Assembly (NCBI RefSeq): GCF_022539315.1
Contig: NC_066342.1
Location: forward strand, 14,257,402-14,321,401
Direction of reading: 5' to 3'
Length of the DNA stretch: 64,000 bases
Origin: Serinus canaria
Taxonomy: Eukaryota > Chordata > Aves > Passeriformes > Fringillidae
Part shown: piece by piece, positions 44,206-55,568 of the stretch
Position numbering within the stretch: the stretch's first letter is position 1
Layout of the letters: each line of letters begins with the position of its first letter
Made by a program: the position numbers and the translations under genes
The notes under the pieces: generated by a model
The model's input: the letters and a program-made list of their open reading frames with translations, nothing else
What the model was told of the DNA's origin: nothing
The model's database searches: none

Positions 44206-44788
44206 TGTATGTTAAATTTATTATTTCCAAGATTCAATGAAGGATCCTAATGCAGACATGAAAAATGCATGCATTGTAGAAATCCTTTTAAACCAAGTGA
44301 GGAAAAGTCCTAGTCTTTCTAATTAGCAATGAAATGCCCATATATCCTTGTTACAGAGAGGAGGGCAGTTTAGAGCTTCGTGGGTGTGACCAAGCTGTTA
44401 TTCTACACCATCTACATCATCAATGTGGGCTTGGTTCCGGCAAGAAAAGCTGAGACATATACCCAGAAGTGTTCCATCTTCCTTTTCTCGCTCCAGAGGA
44501 GGGACTGTCAGCATCAAACCTGCAGATCCCATCCTCTGAGGCCTGCCAGTCCCCCCATCTGTTCTGCCAGGACGCTTTTGCAGGACATGGTGCTGAGGAG
44601 AGGCGGCAGCTCCGCTCCCAGTTCAGGTGCTGAAGGGACAGCTCAAAGGCGCAGCTGAGCCCAGTGGGGCAGGGACAGCACAGTGACGTCACCCCGGCAT
44701 GTCCATTCCCCCCCCCCCCCCCCCAGCAAGACAGAGAGTTAGAGGGGGTAGCGCAAGTAACTGTGCAGGACTGAGCCCAGTGGAGCAG
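44206..44788. other. Unassigned stretch with C-run
   Basis: No gene or known repeat recognised. A run of 17 C occurs at 44,708-44,724. The GC content at 44,440-44,790 is higher than that of the surrounding intron, so it may belong to an unrecognised element. Confidence 0.5.
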
Positions 44789-44794
44789 CTGCAC

Positions 44795-45178
44795 TGTCAC
44801 CAACATGTTCTATGAAAAATCCTTTCCTTAGGATTTTTCTCTCCTGAGAAGCTGGGAGGCCTCAGGAACAAACTGTAAACAATTCTTATCTGCTGCTGTG
44901 GAATGCACCAGGTGGATCTGTGATTGGTCTCATCTGGTTGTTTCCAATTAAGGGCCAATAACAGATCACCTGTCCAGACTGTCTCGGTCAGAGATGAGCC
45001 TTTGTTATTCATTCCTTTTCGATTCTTAGCTTAGCCTTCTGATGAAATCCTTTCCTCTATTCTTTTAGTATAGTTTTAATATATTATCTATCATAAAATA
45101 ATAAATCAAGCTTCTGATACATGGAGTCAATTTTCTCGTCTCTTCCCTCATCCTGGGACCCTTGTGGACAATACCACA
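44795..45178 (+). mobile_element. Solo LTR, family E copy 3 (384 bp, 6-bp TSD)
   Basis: TGTCACCAACATG to ATACCACA, flanked by exact CTGCAC at 44,789-44,794 and 45,179-45,184. Same layout as copies at 239 and 17,197. Confidence 0.92.
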
Positions 45179-45184
45179 CTGCAC

Positions 45185-45498
45185 AAACCCTACTTGGACA
45201 ACCTAGTTTCCGAAGGGTTTCTTTGTCCTTGTTTTTTGTTGTTTTCAGGCTGGGGGAAGGGAAACGTTAGCTGGGGGATCTCCCCCACCATCTTGCCTTT
45301 GTTTCCTGGTGACTATGTGGCACAGCGTGCAGGAATGCTTGCCATAATGCCTTTGTCTGGGGAAACCACGTGGACGCATAGTACAGGGAGAGTCCACCAT
45401 CCTCCTTTTCTGTTCCAGGTGGTCAATACCTTTTTGTGGGTAAAATACCTTCTCTTTTTTTTATACTTTCACGATTAATATTGCTGTTGATATTGTGC
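45185..45498. other. Sequence interrupted by provirus D
   Basis: Together with 53,276-53,430 on the far side, this may be one older LTR or internal ERV piece (pyrimidine-rich, AATAAA-poor) into which provirus D inserted at GTGT. I could not name it. Confidence 0.4.
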
Positions 45499-45502
45499 GT
45501 GT

Positions 45503-45923
45503 TGTTTTGCGGAGAAAATAAAAAACTCCACAACTTTGTGAAAGTTGTAAAGCCGGTATGTTTATTGCAGCGCTGGACGCATGCGGGGATTACTCCCCTT
45601 AAAAGGCATGTGTACCTCTGGGATCTTCAGGTCTCCTTTTTATCTTTCTCCCCAAATACATATGCATACAGTTTCACAATAGGTTCATACATATTCATTT
45701 TACACACTTTGCGTGACATTTATTGCTAGTTCTTTTGTTATCAGAAAAAATTCTTAGGCCAAGTTGACCCGTCTCCCCCTCCCTTATCTCTGCCCTTCAC
45801 TGGTGCAATTTTCTGAGTTCAGACTAAACAGCTAAGATTCCAAGGCTTAACTAAAAGATGTACATTTAACCTAAATCAAAAGGATTTCTACCCTGGAACC
45901 TGGAAAATTTCTACTCTGTCTCA
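45503..45923 (-). repeat. Provirus D 3' LTR
   Basis: 421 bp. A minus-strand AATAAACATACC near 45,560 is the likely polyadenylation signal. Confidence 0.94.
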
Positions 45924-45940
45924 TTCCCCCCTTTCCTAGA
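45924..45940 (-). promoter_or_regulatory. Polypurine tract of provirus D
   Basis: Minus-strand AGGAAAGGGGGGAA adjoins the 3' LTR. Confidence 0.85.
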
Positions 45941-46085
45941 AAATAAGTAAATTCTTTTACTTAATGCAGACCCCTACGACAATAGGTGTCTCCCAATGCT
46001 TTGCCATGTACATTTGATAGGGATGTTAACATAGCTACTCGCTGCAGTATTCTCCAGTTCCAAATTAGTAAAATAATGGATAATC

Positions 46086-47837
46086 TTAAACTTGACACAA
46101 CTTATTCACTGGGGCCAAGTATAAAAAATTACACCCGATAATCTTAACAAAATTACAAATACAAAAGTTAGGATGATTTCTGCCAGACAAAATAACATCA
46201 TTGTTATCAATCTCTACAGTAGCACAAACAGTTCTCAGGCACACACAACCTTTACCAATATATACGAGCACAGTTTTCTGATCAGTGACTGGATGAATTT
46301 CAAAGTGGCAAATACTTTGTTCAGTGTCTAGACACACATCTTGGGCATTATTAGTATTGCTTTTGCAGATGAATCCTAGCTGTTCTCCAGTAATGCAGGA
46401 CTCTAAGTTTACTGTTTGCCATTTTTCATTCACTTTTCGTGCCCACACTCTATGTTCTGAAGGGTAAAGTACTGTTTTTTCATGATTTATTCCTAATGCA
46501 ATGATGGGGTGAATAATGTAGATAGTAGCATTACGTATGGTAGGCACAAAGGCAGTAGCTACGTTAGAAGTAGGATCATAGGTGAAATTTACCATAGTCC
46601 ACCAGGATTGAAACTTCTTTTCAAAATCAATCGCATTATCTCAGACAACTTTCCGAATTTCAGCTGGAAAATTACCTTCACTCCCTTCCCGTATGATCAG
46701 GGCTGCTGTTGCCTGCATCTATAACTGTGCTTGTATACAACTGAAAGCTAAAGACACATTATCTTGAACTGCACTAAGTGCTTCTACTATTAACCTGTGG
46801 TCTTGGTCTCTTGCCTTTTCCCACTTTGGCAGTACTTTTGAAATCTGCCACTGGCTAGTTCCTAATGCCAATAGGGATGACTGTAAAGGCTGTTTCAATT
46901 TTGTTAGGCCACTTGCTGCAGCAGACAGCTTATTCATCAGTATTTCTGAATCAATTCCATTTAGGACTCCTAATCCTGTCCCTAGTATCCCAGTTAGATC
47001 CTTTCTTACTCTGCTCTTGAGGCTTACCTGTCTTTGTAACCATGTTGCCCAGCCCTCAAAGGATGTTCTTAGGAAAGAGGAGCAGGCTGGTTGGATTTTT
47101 GAGATGTTAATTTGCATTAGCAACTCAACACGTTTGAGAGACCATTCTGGATTGAACAGCAGTTGTTGTTCACCCACATTTCTCACTACGTAGGGGCTTA
47201 TTTCATTCACTTCAGGTTTAAGTTTGGGTTGAGTCTCAGCTATTCGAGTACTAGTATGGGTTGTATAAGGTCCTGCTGTTGTGAAAAGTGCAGTGTCTAT
47301 TTTAAACCTAAATGAGAATCCAGTAGCATCCCGAGCCCAAAGGCAAGTCACTTCTACAGGCTGTATCAGGGTGAAATTACACCAACAGTCTGATTCACTT
47401 AGGCTATCACAAACTTCCTGGTGCCTGTATATGGGAGAGGTTGAGACACTAATTGCATCTGGTCTCTCATGAGTTGTCCCATTGATCATTCGGCATGCTA
47501 TCTTGATTTCTTCTCCTCTGATTCCTTGAAGTGTCCACAGTTCTCGTTCCTGCCACTCCTGCTCCTCATATACCTGATCCCCATTAATTACTACAGTGGA
47601 TAGGTTTAAGTCTTTTATCTCAGAAAATTCTCCCATGGATCCAGTATACTGATTAAAAGCCTGAGACCAAGGCCATTCAGCATAACTTCGAGTAAAGGTA
47701 CTCTCTAATTCTAAGACTTCAGTTATAAATATATACAAAATAATTCTGCAAGTGAAAGTATGAACCACTCCCGACTGCAATATACTCATTTTTGCCCGTG
47801 TACGCTTTAGTCTCAGTTCATTGTCTCTTGATGTCAC
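46086..47837 (-). pseudogene. Provirus D env
   Basis: The first frame (47,837-46,719) has a hydrophobic start, several Cys and N-glycosylation sites. A basic KSRVRK segment is followed by a fusion-peptide-like LTGILGTGLGVLNGI and a long helical region. After an in-frame TAG (46,719-46,721) and a TGA near 46,640, the same frame continues from 46,595 with a Cys-rich domain (CVCLRTVC) to 46,086. I find neither CWLC nor CX6CC, so it differs from the envelopes of B and C. A membrane anchor is unclear at the end. Confidence 0.72.
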
Positions 47838-47868
47838 TCTCCAAGGGGGCTTCTGGGGCCTTCTTCAC

Positions 47869-48625
47869 TCAAGAGTGATGGATCCAGGCATTCTGCTCCT
47901 TGATCTTGATTGTAGTGAAGGTGGTGAGAAGCACCTGGAACGGTCCCTCCCACTGTGGTTCCAAAGTTTTCTCTGTAAGAGACTTAACATATACATAATC
48001 TCTAGGCTGTATTTTATGTACTGGCCCGTCTAGCTCCCTGCTCCGAGCTCCAGCCACGTGTTTGCACTACTTTGGAAATGAAATGTGATTCTCTATCTGA
48101 GGATATTGTGGCTGGAACTCAGAAGCGTGGTATTATTTCTTGTAATAACACTCTGGTCACCTCTCGAGCTTTGACAGTTCTGGTGGGGAATGCTTCTGGC
48201 CACCCTGAAAATGTATCTGTTAATACCAATAAACACCAATACCCCCCTTTCCCTGGGAGTTCTGAAAAGTCAATTTGCCACTGCTGTCCAGGCCCATGGC
48301 CTCTCCCAATCTGACCGAGTTTCGGCTTGGGAGCATTTTTGGGGTTAGTCTGGAGGCAAAGATCACACTGTCGGGTCACCTGAGTAATAGTGGCATATAA
48401 ATTCCTAGCAACTATTCTTTCAATCAAGTAGGTGTATAGGGCATCTATTCCCCAGTGTGCTTTCTGGTGCTCTTCCCTTACTAGTGACCACAATAAATGG
48501 GAAGGGATTACCAGCTTCTTTTCAATGGTAGCCCACCCTTCTTGGTTATATGTCCCTTTTTGATCTTCAATTAATTTTCTATCTCTTATTATATTCTGGC
48601 TTACCTTCAAGGGAAATTTGTCCAT
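47869..48625 (-). pseudogene. Provirus D integrase with internal deletion
   Basis: The zinc domain (HQKAHWGIDA then CDLCLQTNP), the first core Asp (WQIDFSELPG) and the following strands (LTDTFSGWPEAFPT) are present. Soon after the second Asp segment, at about 48,070, sequence jumps to the C-terminal GPF domain (WEGPFQVLLTTFTTIKI). The segment that should carry the catalytic Glu appears deleted. Frames change at about 48,600 and 48,110. Confidence 0.85.
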
Positions 48626-49589
48626 CTGGAATTAGGGCTCCTTCAATAGTTACCTCACCTTTTGCTGCTTCCTTTGCCTCTCTATCCGCCAGCTCATTTC
48701 CTTCTTCCAATTCTGAGCTCACTCTTTGGTGTGCCTTGATATGCATAATTGCTACCTTTTCAGGCAGCTGAACTGCTTCCAACAGCTGGATTATCTCTTG
48801 TGCATCTTTGATGTTCTTTCCCTGTGAGGTCAGAAGTCCCCTCTCTTTCCAGATGGCTCCATGTGCATGCACTACTCCGAATGCATACCTCGAGTCTGTG
48901 TAGATGTTTATCTTCTTTCCTTTTGCCATTTCTAAGGCACGGGTCAGGGCAATTATCTCGGCCTTCTGTGCAGAGGTGCCTGTTGGTAAGGGTCCGGATT
49001 CTATTACCTCTCTGCAGGTGGTCACTGCATACCCAGCATGTCGCTTTCCATTGGCAACGTAGCTACTCCCGTCAGTGAACCAGGTCTCTGCATCGTCCAA
49101 AGGAGTGTCCTTTAAGTCTGGGCGGCTGGAGTAGGTAGCTTCAATGGTCTCCAGGCAATCGTGGTGCACTGCTTCCCCTTGATTTCCACTGAGAAAGGAA
49201 GCTGGGTTGACAATATTAGTCACCACTATTTCTACATCATCTTGCTCTACCATGATGGCCTGGTATTTCAGGAACCTCTGTGGTGAAAGCCAATGGCCAC
49301 CCTTTACTTCCAGTACTGTGGACACTGTATGGGACACTAGCACAGTCATTCTTTGTCCCAGGGTAAACTTGCGTGCCTCCTGAATATTCAGCACGACTGC
49401 TGCTACAGCTCTGAGGCAACCTGGCCATCCTTTGGCTGTTGCATCTAGTTGCTTGGAGAAGTAAGCAACTGCCCTCCGGTATGGACCCAAGTCCTGGGCC
49501 AGTATTCCCAAGGCAATTCCCTGTTTTTCATGGGAAAATAGAAAGAATGGTTTACTTACATCTGGAAGTCCCAGGGCTGGAGCTGACAT
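48579..49589 (-). pseudogene. Provirus D RT connection and RNase H
   Basis: RT connection sequence (FSHEKQGIALGILAQDLG, PYRRAVAYFSKQLD) is followed by RNase H with WFTDGSSYV, the AEIIALTRALE segment, IYTDSRYAF and NELADREAKEAA, which together supply the expected acidic active-site residues. This 336-codon stretch is uninterrupted and of gammaretroviral type. Confidence 0.9.
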
Positions 49590-50520
49590 GAGGGCACCTC
49601 TTTAGCTGGTGAAAGGCCCGTGTGGCTTCTTTCGTCCACTGGAGATCTCTGTTTCCATTGGCAATAAGAGCATAGAGGGGTTTGACGAGCAGTCCATAAT
49701 TATAAACCCACAGCCGGCACCACCCTGCCATGCCCAAGAAGGTTCGGAGTTCTTTTATTGTCTGGGGTTTTGGGGTTTGGCATATGGCTTCCTTGTGAGC
49801 CTGCCCTAGAGTCCGTTGCCCAGCACTCACCTCATACCCCAGGCAGATTACTTTCGGTTTCACTACCTGTGACTTTTTCTTTGATACTCTGTATCCCTGG
49901 AGTCCTAGGAAATTCAAAAGGCTTACCATCCAGGCCACACGTGCTTCCTTCGTCTGAGTGGCTACTAGAGGGTCATCCACGTACTGCAACAGCCTTCCTT
50001 CTTCTTGTGGAGCTTCTCAGGACTCCAGATCTTTTGCAAGTTGCTCCCAAACAAAGTGGGGGAATTTTGAAGTCTTGAGGCACATGGACTATGTGAGCTG
50101 GGTTTTGCACTGCTTTCAGGGCTTTCTCATTTGAATGCAAAAATTTTCTGGCTGGCTTTGTGGATAGGGAGGCAAAAGAAGGCATCTTTCAGGTCTAAAA
50201 CAGTAAACCAGGTTAGCTCAGGTGTTAAACAAGTTAGTAAAGTATATGGATTTGCTACTACAGGGTATAAATTCCTTGTTATCTTATTGACAGCCCTCAA
50301 TCCAGTACCATTGATTATTGGGCTGATTTCTTCCCTATCTTCTTTTCAGGGGGTACTGCTTAATTCTCACTGGTTGTGTTCCTTTCTTAAGCCTTTTTAC
50401 TATGAAGGGGTGCATTCTTCACCCTCCCTGGTACAGCAGAAGCCTATACTTCTGAAAATACTTGTTCTAATATCTCTTTACTAATTTCTTTCTTAATTTC
50501 AATGGCTGTCAATGTTAAGC
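49552..50520 (-). pseudogene. Provirus D reverse transcriptase
   Basis: QYVDDPLVATQT carries the gamma-type YVDD active site (near 49,980), followed by thumb (FLGLQGYRVSKKKSQ, LRTFLGMAGWCRLW). Upstream fragments out to about 50,500 (an AFF-LPIH-like stretch and PQDFK) are broken by several frameshifts. Protease was not found before it. Confidence 0.8.
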
Positions 50521-52829
50521 CTAACATCTTTATATCATTTGCCTCCAGAGTAACCCCCCCCATTTGAGAATGTTTAGAGAATTGGGCATATACAAAAGCT
50601 TCTAAGTACACATGTTACTTCAAAGATTTGCAAAAGTATGCCTTCTCAGACTGGTCAGTTGTTCCCCACACTATAACACAATGGTTCTCCACAGGTACTA
50701 AAGCTTTATTTAAAACTGAATATACAGCTCCTGTAACAACTAAAATTTCACCCTTTTCCTTTTTCTGGTCTCACTGCCTCTCGAAGAGGGGTTTGTTACC
50801 TCCTAGTTCTGGATGAACTGCCAGGAGGGGGATGGGTGCCAATGGGTATACCTTTGGAGCCTGAGTCCTCTTCCCTTTTGGGGAATTCCTCCTTATCCTC
50901 TTTTACTTTAGGAGGAGTCTTTAATAAATTATAAGTACTTATTTTGCGAGCTGTAATCGCTTTGCATTTCAGTATGATAAACTTTCTCTGACTTCATACA
51001 TTGCTATCTTATGCTGCATGCTGAACAACATGTTTCATTTGCTTTCTCTTTGCTTTGTTTTCTTTTTCAAGGGCTAACACCAGTAGGTCAGAGGGAGCTC
51101 TGAACCGACAGTTACTCTGCCATTCTGGGTGAAGTCTTAAAATAAAACTACATCAACATATGGGACTTTATTTCATTTCCTTTCTTATTTTAAAATAGCA
51201 TTAACTATAATAAGGTATTATAAATCCTTTTTTCCTGAGCCGCCCCTACTGGCAGCTTTCTCCCAGTGAGCCCCTCCCAAAGAGGCTAGTTCAGGAACTT
51301 TGCTCTGGTTAGTTCTCATTTTCTCTTTATACTATCTAGTTTCTACCCAAGCCTCACAGTGTCCTCTTTTCTCAGTTTTTCCACACACACAGACCTTCAG
51401 GTGGCAGGCATTAGATGTGATCCTCCACACTTAAGGCACAGAAATCTGCATTGCACACAAGGTGCCAGCTTCTCAATGCACCAAAAGCTCTCAGGAATTG
51501 CTTGCAGACTATTCCGTTTATCGCGTCGGCGTTTATCACTTAACCTCTACGGCGGGCTGTTTTCAGTTCAAACTTACTATATTACTCACTGAAGTCTCAT
51601 AAACTCATTCATCTCTTCTATCTAAACTTTGTTTTACAAAATTTCAGGTTTTTTTAGTTCTCTTCTCTCACAATCTAATTCAAGCATTTTTACTGACACT
51701 CACTTTACTGCCTTGCAATAGGCTGTGCCTATTACAGCAAAAATTTTGATATGCCCACAAACACAGACACACACCACTCCCCCCCTTATCTCAAATTCAC
51801 AAGTCTGGGCTGGAATTGCTGTGGGGGGGGGAATTCTTGGAATTCCTTTAGTTCTTTTTACCACAGTTAAACATAAATCACCATATCCTAGTTCCTCTGT
51901 GTAAAATGCTACATTTGTTGCAAACAAAATCCTAAAATCTCCACAAACACCACTATACAATTCGAGCATCAAATTACCACAATGTGGGGGGAAGAACCAC
52001 ACAGACTCACCAGGAAAGGGCATATATCTCAAAGTGCCCACTTTTCTCAACACAACACAGCATACAATACAGTTCAGCATTTACCCACAGGAGTTTCCTC
52101 TGGTCTTCACACACTCTGGACACAATCAAAATAACAGCACACAGCAAAATTCTAAAGTCTAACTACCAGGGCAGAGGAACTCCCTGAGCTCATACTCACA
52201 GTTAAAATGTGCCCGATCTACACAAATCACTACCTTTAAACACAATACACATCTTGACCAACATTTCTCCACTTGTTCCACTTCACCGCAGGGCACTCCC
52301 TGCCCCATAGCCTGCCCTGGCTGGTACCTCAGGCCTCACTCGGCCCCTTCAGTCGCGGGTAGAAACTCCCCTGCACTGTAGATATACTCCTTTCGTACAC
52401 CATGCACTCACACAATTACAAACACACACAATGCATGAACTAAACAGCAATACAGTGTCCGGACACCACACACACGCACGAGTTCACTCGAACCCACCCC
52501 CAGGGTTACTAGCGGCCGCTCTATCGGACAGTGAACTCTCGCCTCTCAGTCGGCCGCTCTATCGGACAGTGAACTCTCGCCTCTCAGTCGCTCTATTGAC
52601 TGGTCTGCCTGCAGGCACAGGCTGAGCACTCAGATGTCTCTGAGTGACTTATTCAGCCTTCCTATCTCCTGGGGGCCCTCTTAATACATACCGAATCCTC
52701 CGCACGCCAGCAGGTCCTTGTCTGTCTCCGCAGAAGGCAAAGTGGACAGCGGAGCTCCTCCGGGAAGGTCCCGGGGCACGCCTAGGAGGTCCCTCTATCC
52801 CTCCTGCCCTGCGGGGACAGACACAGAAT
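50521..52829 (-). other. Provirus D leader and unrecognised gag/protease region
   Basis: Where gag and protease should lie, no frame shows a major homology region, a zinc knuckle I trust, or DTG. A minus frame at 52,080-51,700 has low-complexity VCVCVCG and no family signal. Gag has either been replaced by deletion or decayed past recognition. Confidence 0.5.
52513..52588. repeat. 38-bp tandem duplication in provirus D leader
   Basis: The unit starting CGGCCGCTCTATCGG occurs twice head to tail (52,513-52,550 and 52,551-52,588), followed by a partial third beginning CGCTCTAT. It lies about 240 bases downstream of the PBS in sense. Confidence 0.93.
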
Positions 52830-52847
52830 CTCCTGGCTGGCTCGCCA
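52830..52847 (-). promoter_or_regulatory. Primer binding site of provirus D, tRNA-Arg
   Basis: Minus-strand TGGCGAGCCAGCCAGGAG starts three bases after the 5' LTR. It is what I would expect for full complementarity to a vertebrate tRNA-Arg (ACG) 3' end. Confidence 0.78.
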
Positions 52848-52850
52848 AAA

Positions 52851-53271
52851 TGTTTTGCGGAGAAAATAAAAAACTCCACAACTTTGTAAAAGTTGTAAAG
52901 CCGGTATGTTTATTGCAGCGCTGGACGCATGCGGAGATTACTCCCCTTAAAAGGCATGTGTACCTCTGGGATCTTCAGGTCTCCTTTTTATCCTTCTCCC
53001 CAAATACATATGCATACAGTTTCACAATAGGTTCATACATATTCATTTTACACACTTTGCGTGACATTTAGCGCTAGTTCTTTTGTTATCAGAAAAAATT
53101 CTTAGGCCAAGTTGACCCGTCTCTCCCCCCCTTATCTCTGCCCTTCACTGGTGCAATTTTCTGAGTTCAGACTAAACAGCTAAGATTCCAAGGCTTAACT
53201 AAAAGATGTACATTTAACCTAAATCAAAAGGATTTCTACCCTGGAACCTGGAAAATTTCTACTCTGTCTCA
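52851..53271 (-). repeat. Provirus D 5' LTR
   Basis: 421 bp, nearly identical to the left copy. Differences include A/G near 52,888 and changes around 53,070-53,075 and 53,122-53,130. Confidence 0.94.
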
Positions 53272-53275
53272 GTGT

Positions 53276-55513
53276 CTTATTCTATTTCTTTGTGCTTTTA
53301 GTAAATCATTATTTCAAAACATAATCTCTCTTTTTGTCCCCCCCTTACTGGAAGGGGTGGGGCTAGGGGAATTTAATTCCCTGCTGGTGTTATAATCAGT
53401 ATGCCATGGTACTTGTACCAAGCATAACAGTAGAGGAAGACGCAGCCACCATTACTTGCCCTTTTATGCAGAGGCACTGAAAATTTTGCAGCAAAGGATG
53501 CCAGTTACATGGAAGGATGCATGGTAAAGTAAACCCCATCATTCACTCAAAGCCCTATCATCCTTGCAAAAAAACCAAAACAGAATGACAACTCAGCCCT
53601 CAAAATAAGCAAAATATACAGATGAATTTAGCCTTGGTTCTTTATATGGACAGCAACTGCACTCAACAAAAGCTCTCAAAGGCCTATGCTAAGTCTTAAA
53701 AGATGCAGCTGTTTTGACAAGAAACAAGTTGAAACTTTTCCTCTGCTGAAAGAGAAGTATCTTGCCACCTAGTGGAAGCATGCATATTCTATAACTCACT
53801 TCTGTTATTTTCACTTGGAAATATGCCACCCATTTGAACGAAATCTCTTGAAAATACTCCCTGACAAAGATTAAACCCCTTAACCCTAAAGGCATTCAAA
53901 ATCCAATTCAACTGAAAGAAACCCTGAGATGTGGTGAGGAAAAAGTCAAATGTCTTCATCTTACAGTCTATCTGCCTCACAAAATGGATCATAACTGGAA
54001 AAGCAAATTTTAAAAGACAAGTGATTTTTCATTCCACCAAAAACTTCCTTGCCTTGAAAGCAATTACCGAGTTTCGGTATTAATTTCCTACAAATCAGGT
54101 GGCTCTTGTAAGGTACCATGAGCTGGCCACTGAGGTATTAAGTCTAATACTTACTGACAAAAATCAATTTAGACCTGAATGCCATGAACTGAAAGGTCAG
54201 TCAGCAATTTTTAGGGTGAGTGTTTTTTGAACACTTAAGACTGGCCTGATTAAGACTGACTTAATGTCCTCTAACAAATAATCTCAAGAGCTCCCATCAA
54301 AATAATAAATATCCACTCTTGGAGGCTAAGGCAGGAAATGAGGAAGGAAACTGATGATTTTGTGAATCTGTTCAAGATTTTCAGAAGCTGAAGTACTACC
54401 TGGCTGACAGGAATTGCAAACCACTGAGCTTTTTCACTATATCTATGGCCTTTTCCATTGCTTCATGACAAAAAGGATACTGGATAAAAGGAAATTCAGG
54501 TGAATCACTTTAAAAGCATGAATGTTATTCACTCCTACCTCCATTTTGTAAAAAATGTAAAGCATGAAATAATGCACCCTTCCAGAACTGGATAATAGTC
54601 TTTTGCTTTTATACCAATTATGCAAATAAGAGATAACGTGAATTATTTTTATCAGTACAGGAACCTTCACTGGGGGCAACAGAGGCATTTGGCAAAGGTG
54701 ATGAGAACAGAGAAGTTATGATGATCGAGTGGCCTACTTTAAGGTGCTCTCAACTAGTTAAAAGTTTACACAATTTAAAGTAATTGCAAAGTGTACGTTT
54801 AACTTTTATTTTATCTGTTGTCCCCTGAAAAATCAGTGAATACGCTTCCAAAATCTAGCTAACTTGCTAACATATTAGGTTTGCTTAGATCTTCATCAGT
54901 CTTCCTAGCTCTTAAGTAGGGATTCCCTCTGTTTCTGATGGAACAAAAAAAAGGGGAAATCCATTTTAAAAGAAGAGACTCATAAGAAAAATCTGTTTTA
55001 TCATTAAAAATACCATAAAAGCTATAAGCACCAATTAGAAACAGCTTGATACTTCATTAATTAACAGAAATCCTATTTCTAGACTGCTGGACCTTCCAGT
55101 CTTTTTAACAGTGTTATTAAAAAGTGGGAAAGGCACAGATATACAACAAAAAGCCATTTAATATGCTTAAAAGAGTTAAAAAGCTGTACTTTACACACTC
55201 TCTGAAAGCTTCTCATAGAAAAAGATCTGCATGGTTACCTTAAAGTTTTTGTTGTGGATTTTTTTACTGTCAGACAGAAGTTTTTCTCCTAAAGTTCCTC
55301 AGACAACTGATTAAGCCTTTAACATTTGCACGCATAAAATCTAAACTAGAAAAAATTTGGTGCAATTTGCAGACGCTTTGAACATAAGCCTACAAGCTTG
55401 CAACATAAGCATATCATTCATCTTCCTTACTTAACACTTTAATGAGTACTTCCCCATCCCAAATAATTGTAATAACAGGAAAGAACTTGGCACAATAATA
55501 GCAAAAAGGATAT
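53276..55513. other. Rest of the U12-type intron, 5' part in gene sense
   Basis: After the possible LTR remnant (to about 53,430) I see ordinary AT-rich intron, without repeats or ORFs worth listing, up to the AT-AC donor. Confidence 0.55.
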
Positions 55514-55568
55514 CCTGTGATGCTTCTGGTTTAATGCTGTATCCTTCATCATCTACATCAGGAATGTT
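55514..55568 (-). CDS. FCHO2: FCHO2 exon before AT-AC intron (NIPDVDDEGYSIKPE)
   Basis: A 55-nt exon with acceptor TTTTTTTTAG. It encodes NIPDVDDEGYSIKPEASQ and the first base of an Asp codon. This is a hallmark FCHO2 sequence. The exon ends CACAGG and the intron begins ATATCC, so there is no GT. Confidence 0.93.

Larger units (their letters stand above)
45503..53271 (-). mobile_element. Provirus D: class I (gamma-like) ERV, gag not recognisable
   Basis: Two 421-bp LTRs (TGTTTTGCGG to CTGTCTCA) flank the element, with a 4-bp TSD GTGT at 45,499-45,502 and 53,272-53,275. On the minus strand the order is LTR, PBS, leader with a 38-bp duplication, about 2.3 kb without recognisable gag or protease, RT with YVDD, RNase H, integrase, env, PPT, LTR. 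I see about eight LTR differences (under 2%), so it is fairly young although its coding region is badly damaged. Confidence 0.93.
42310..55513 (-). other. FCHO2: AT-AC (U12-type) intron of FCHO2, 13.2 kb
   Basis: On the minus strand the intron starts ATATCCTTTT, identical to the U12 AT-AC donor consensus ATATCCTT, and ends AC. A TACCTGAAC element lies with its branch A 11 nt from the end, 7 of 9 matches to the U12 branch consensus TTCCTTAAC. No GT is available at the donor. The intron contains provirus D and several LTRs, about 10 kb of which is mobile DNA. Confidence 0.85.

Noticed and set aside
44380..44806. Overlapping frames at 44.4-44.8 kb as a gene
   Set aside because: A C17 homopolymer is translated as poly-Gly in the longest frame. 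No motif or splice logic supports coding.
51700..52080. 126-codon minus frame as a possible gag of provirus D
   Set aside because: Contains low-complexity VCVCVCG, and lacks a major homology region, zinc knuckle or matrix start.
55501..55520. Broken splice donor making FCHO2 a pseudogene
   Set aside because: No GT is present, but ATATCCTT with a matching AC acceptor and a correctly split codon is a valid U12 AT-AC intron.
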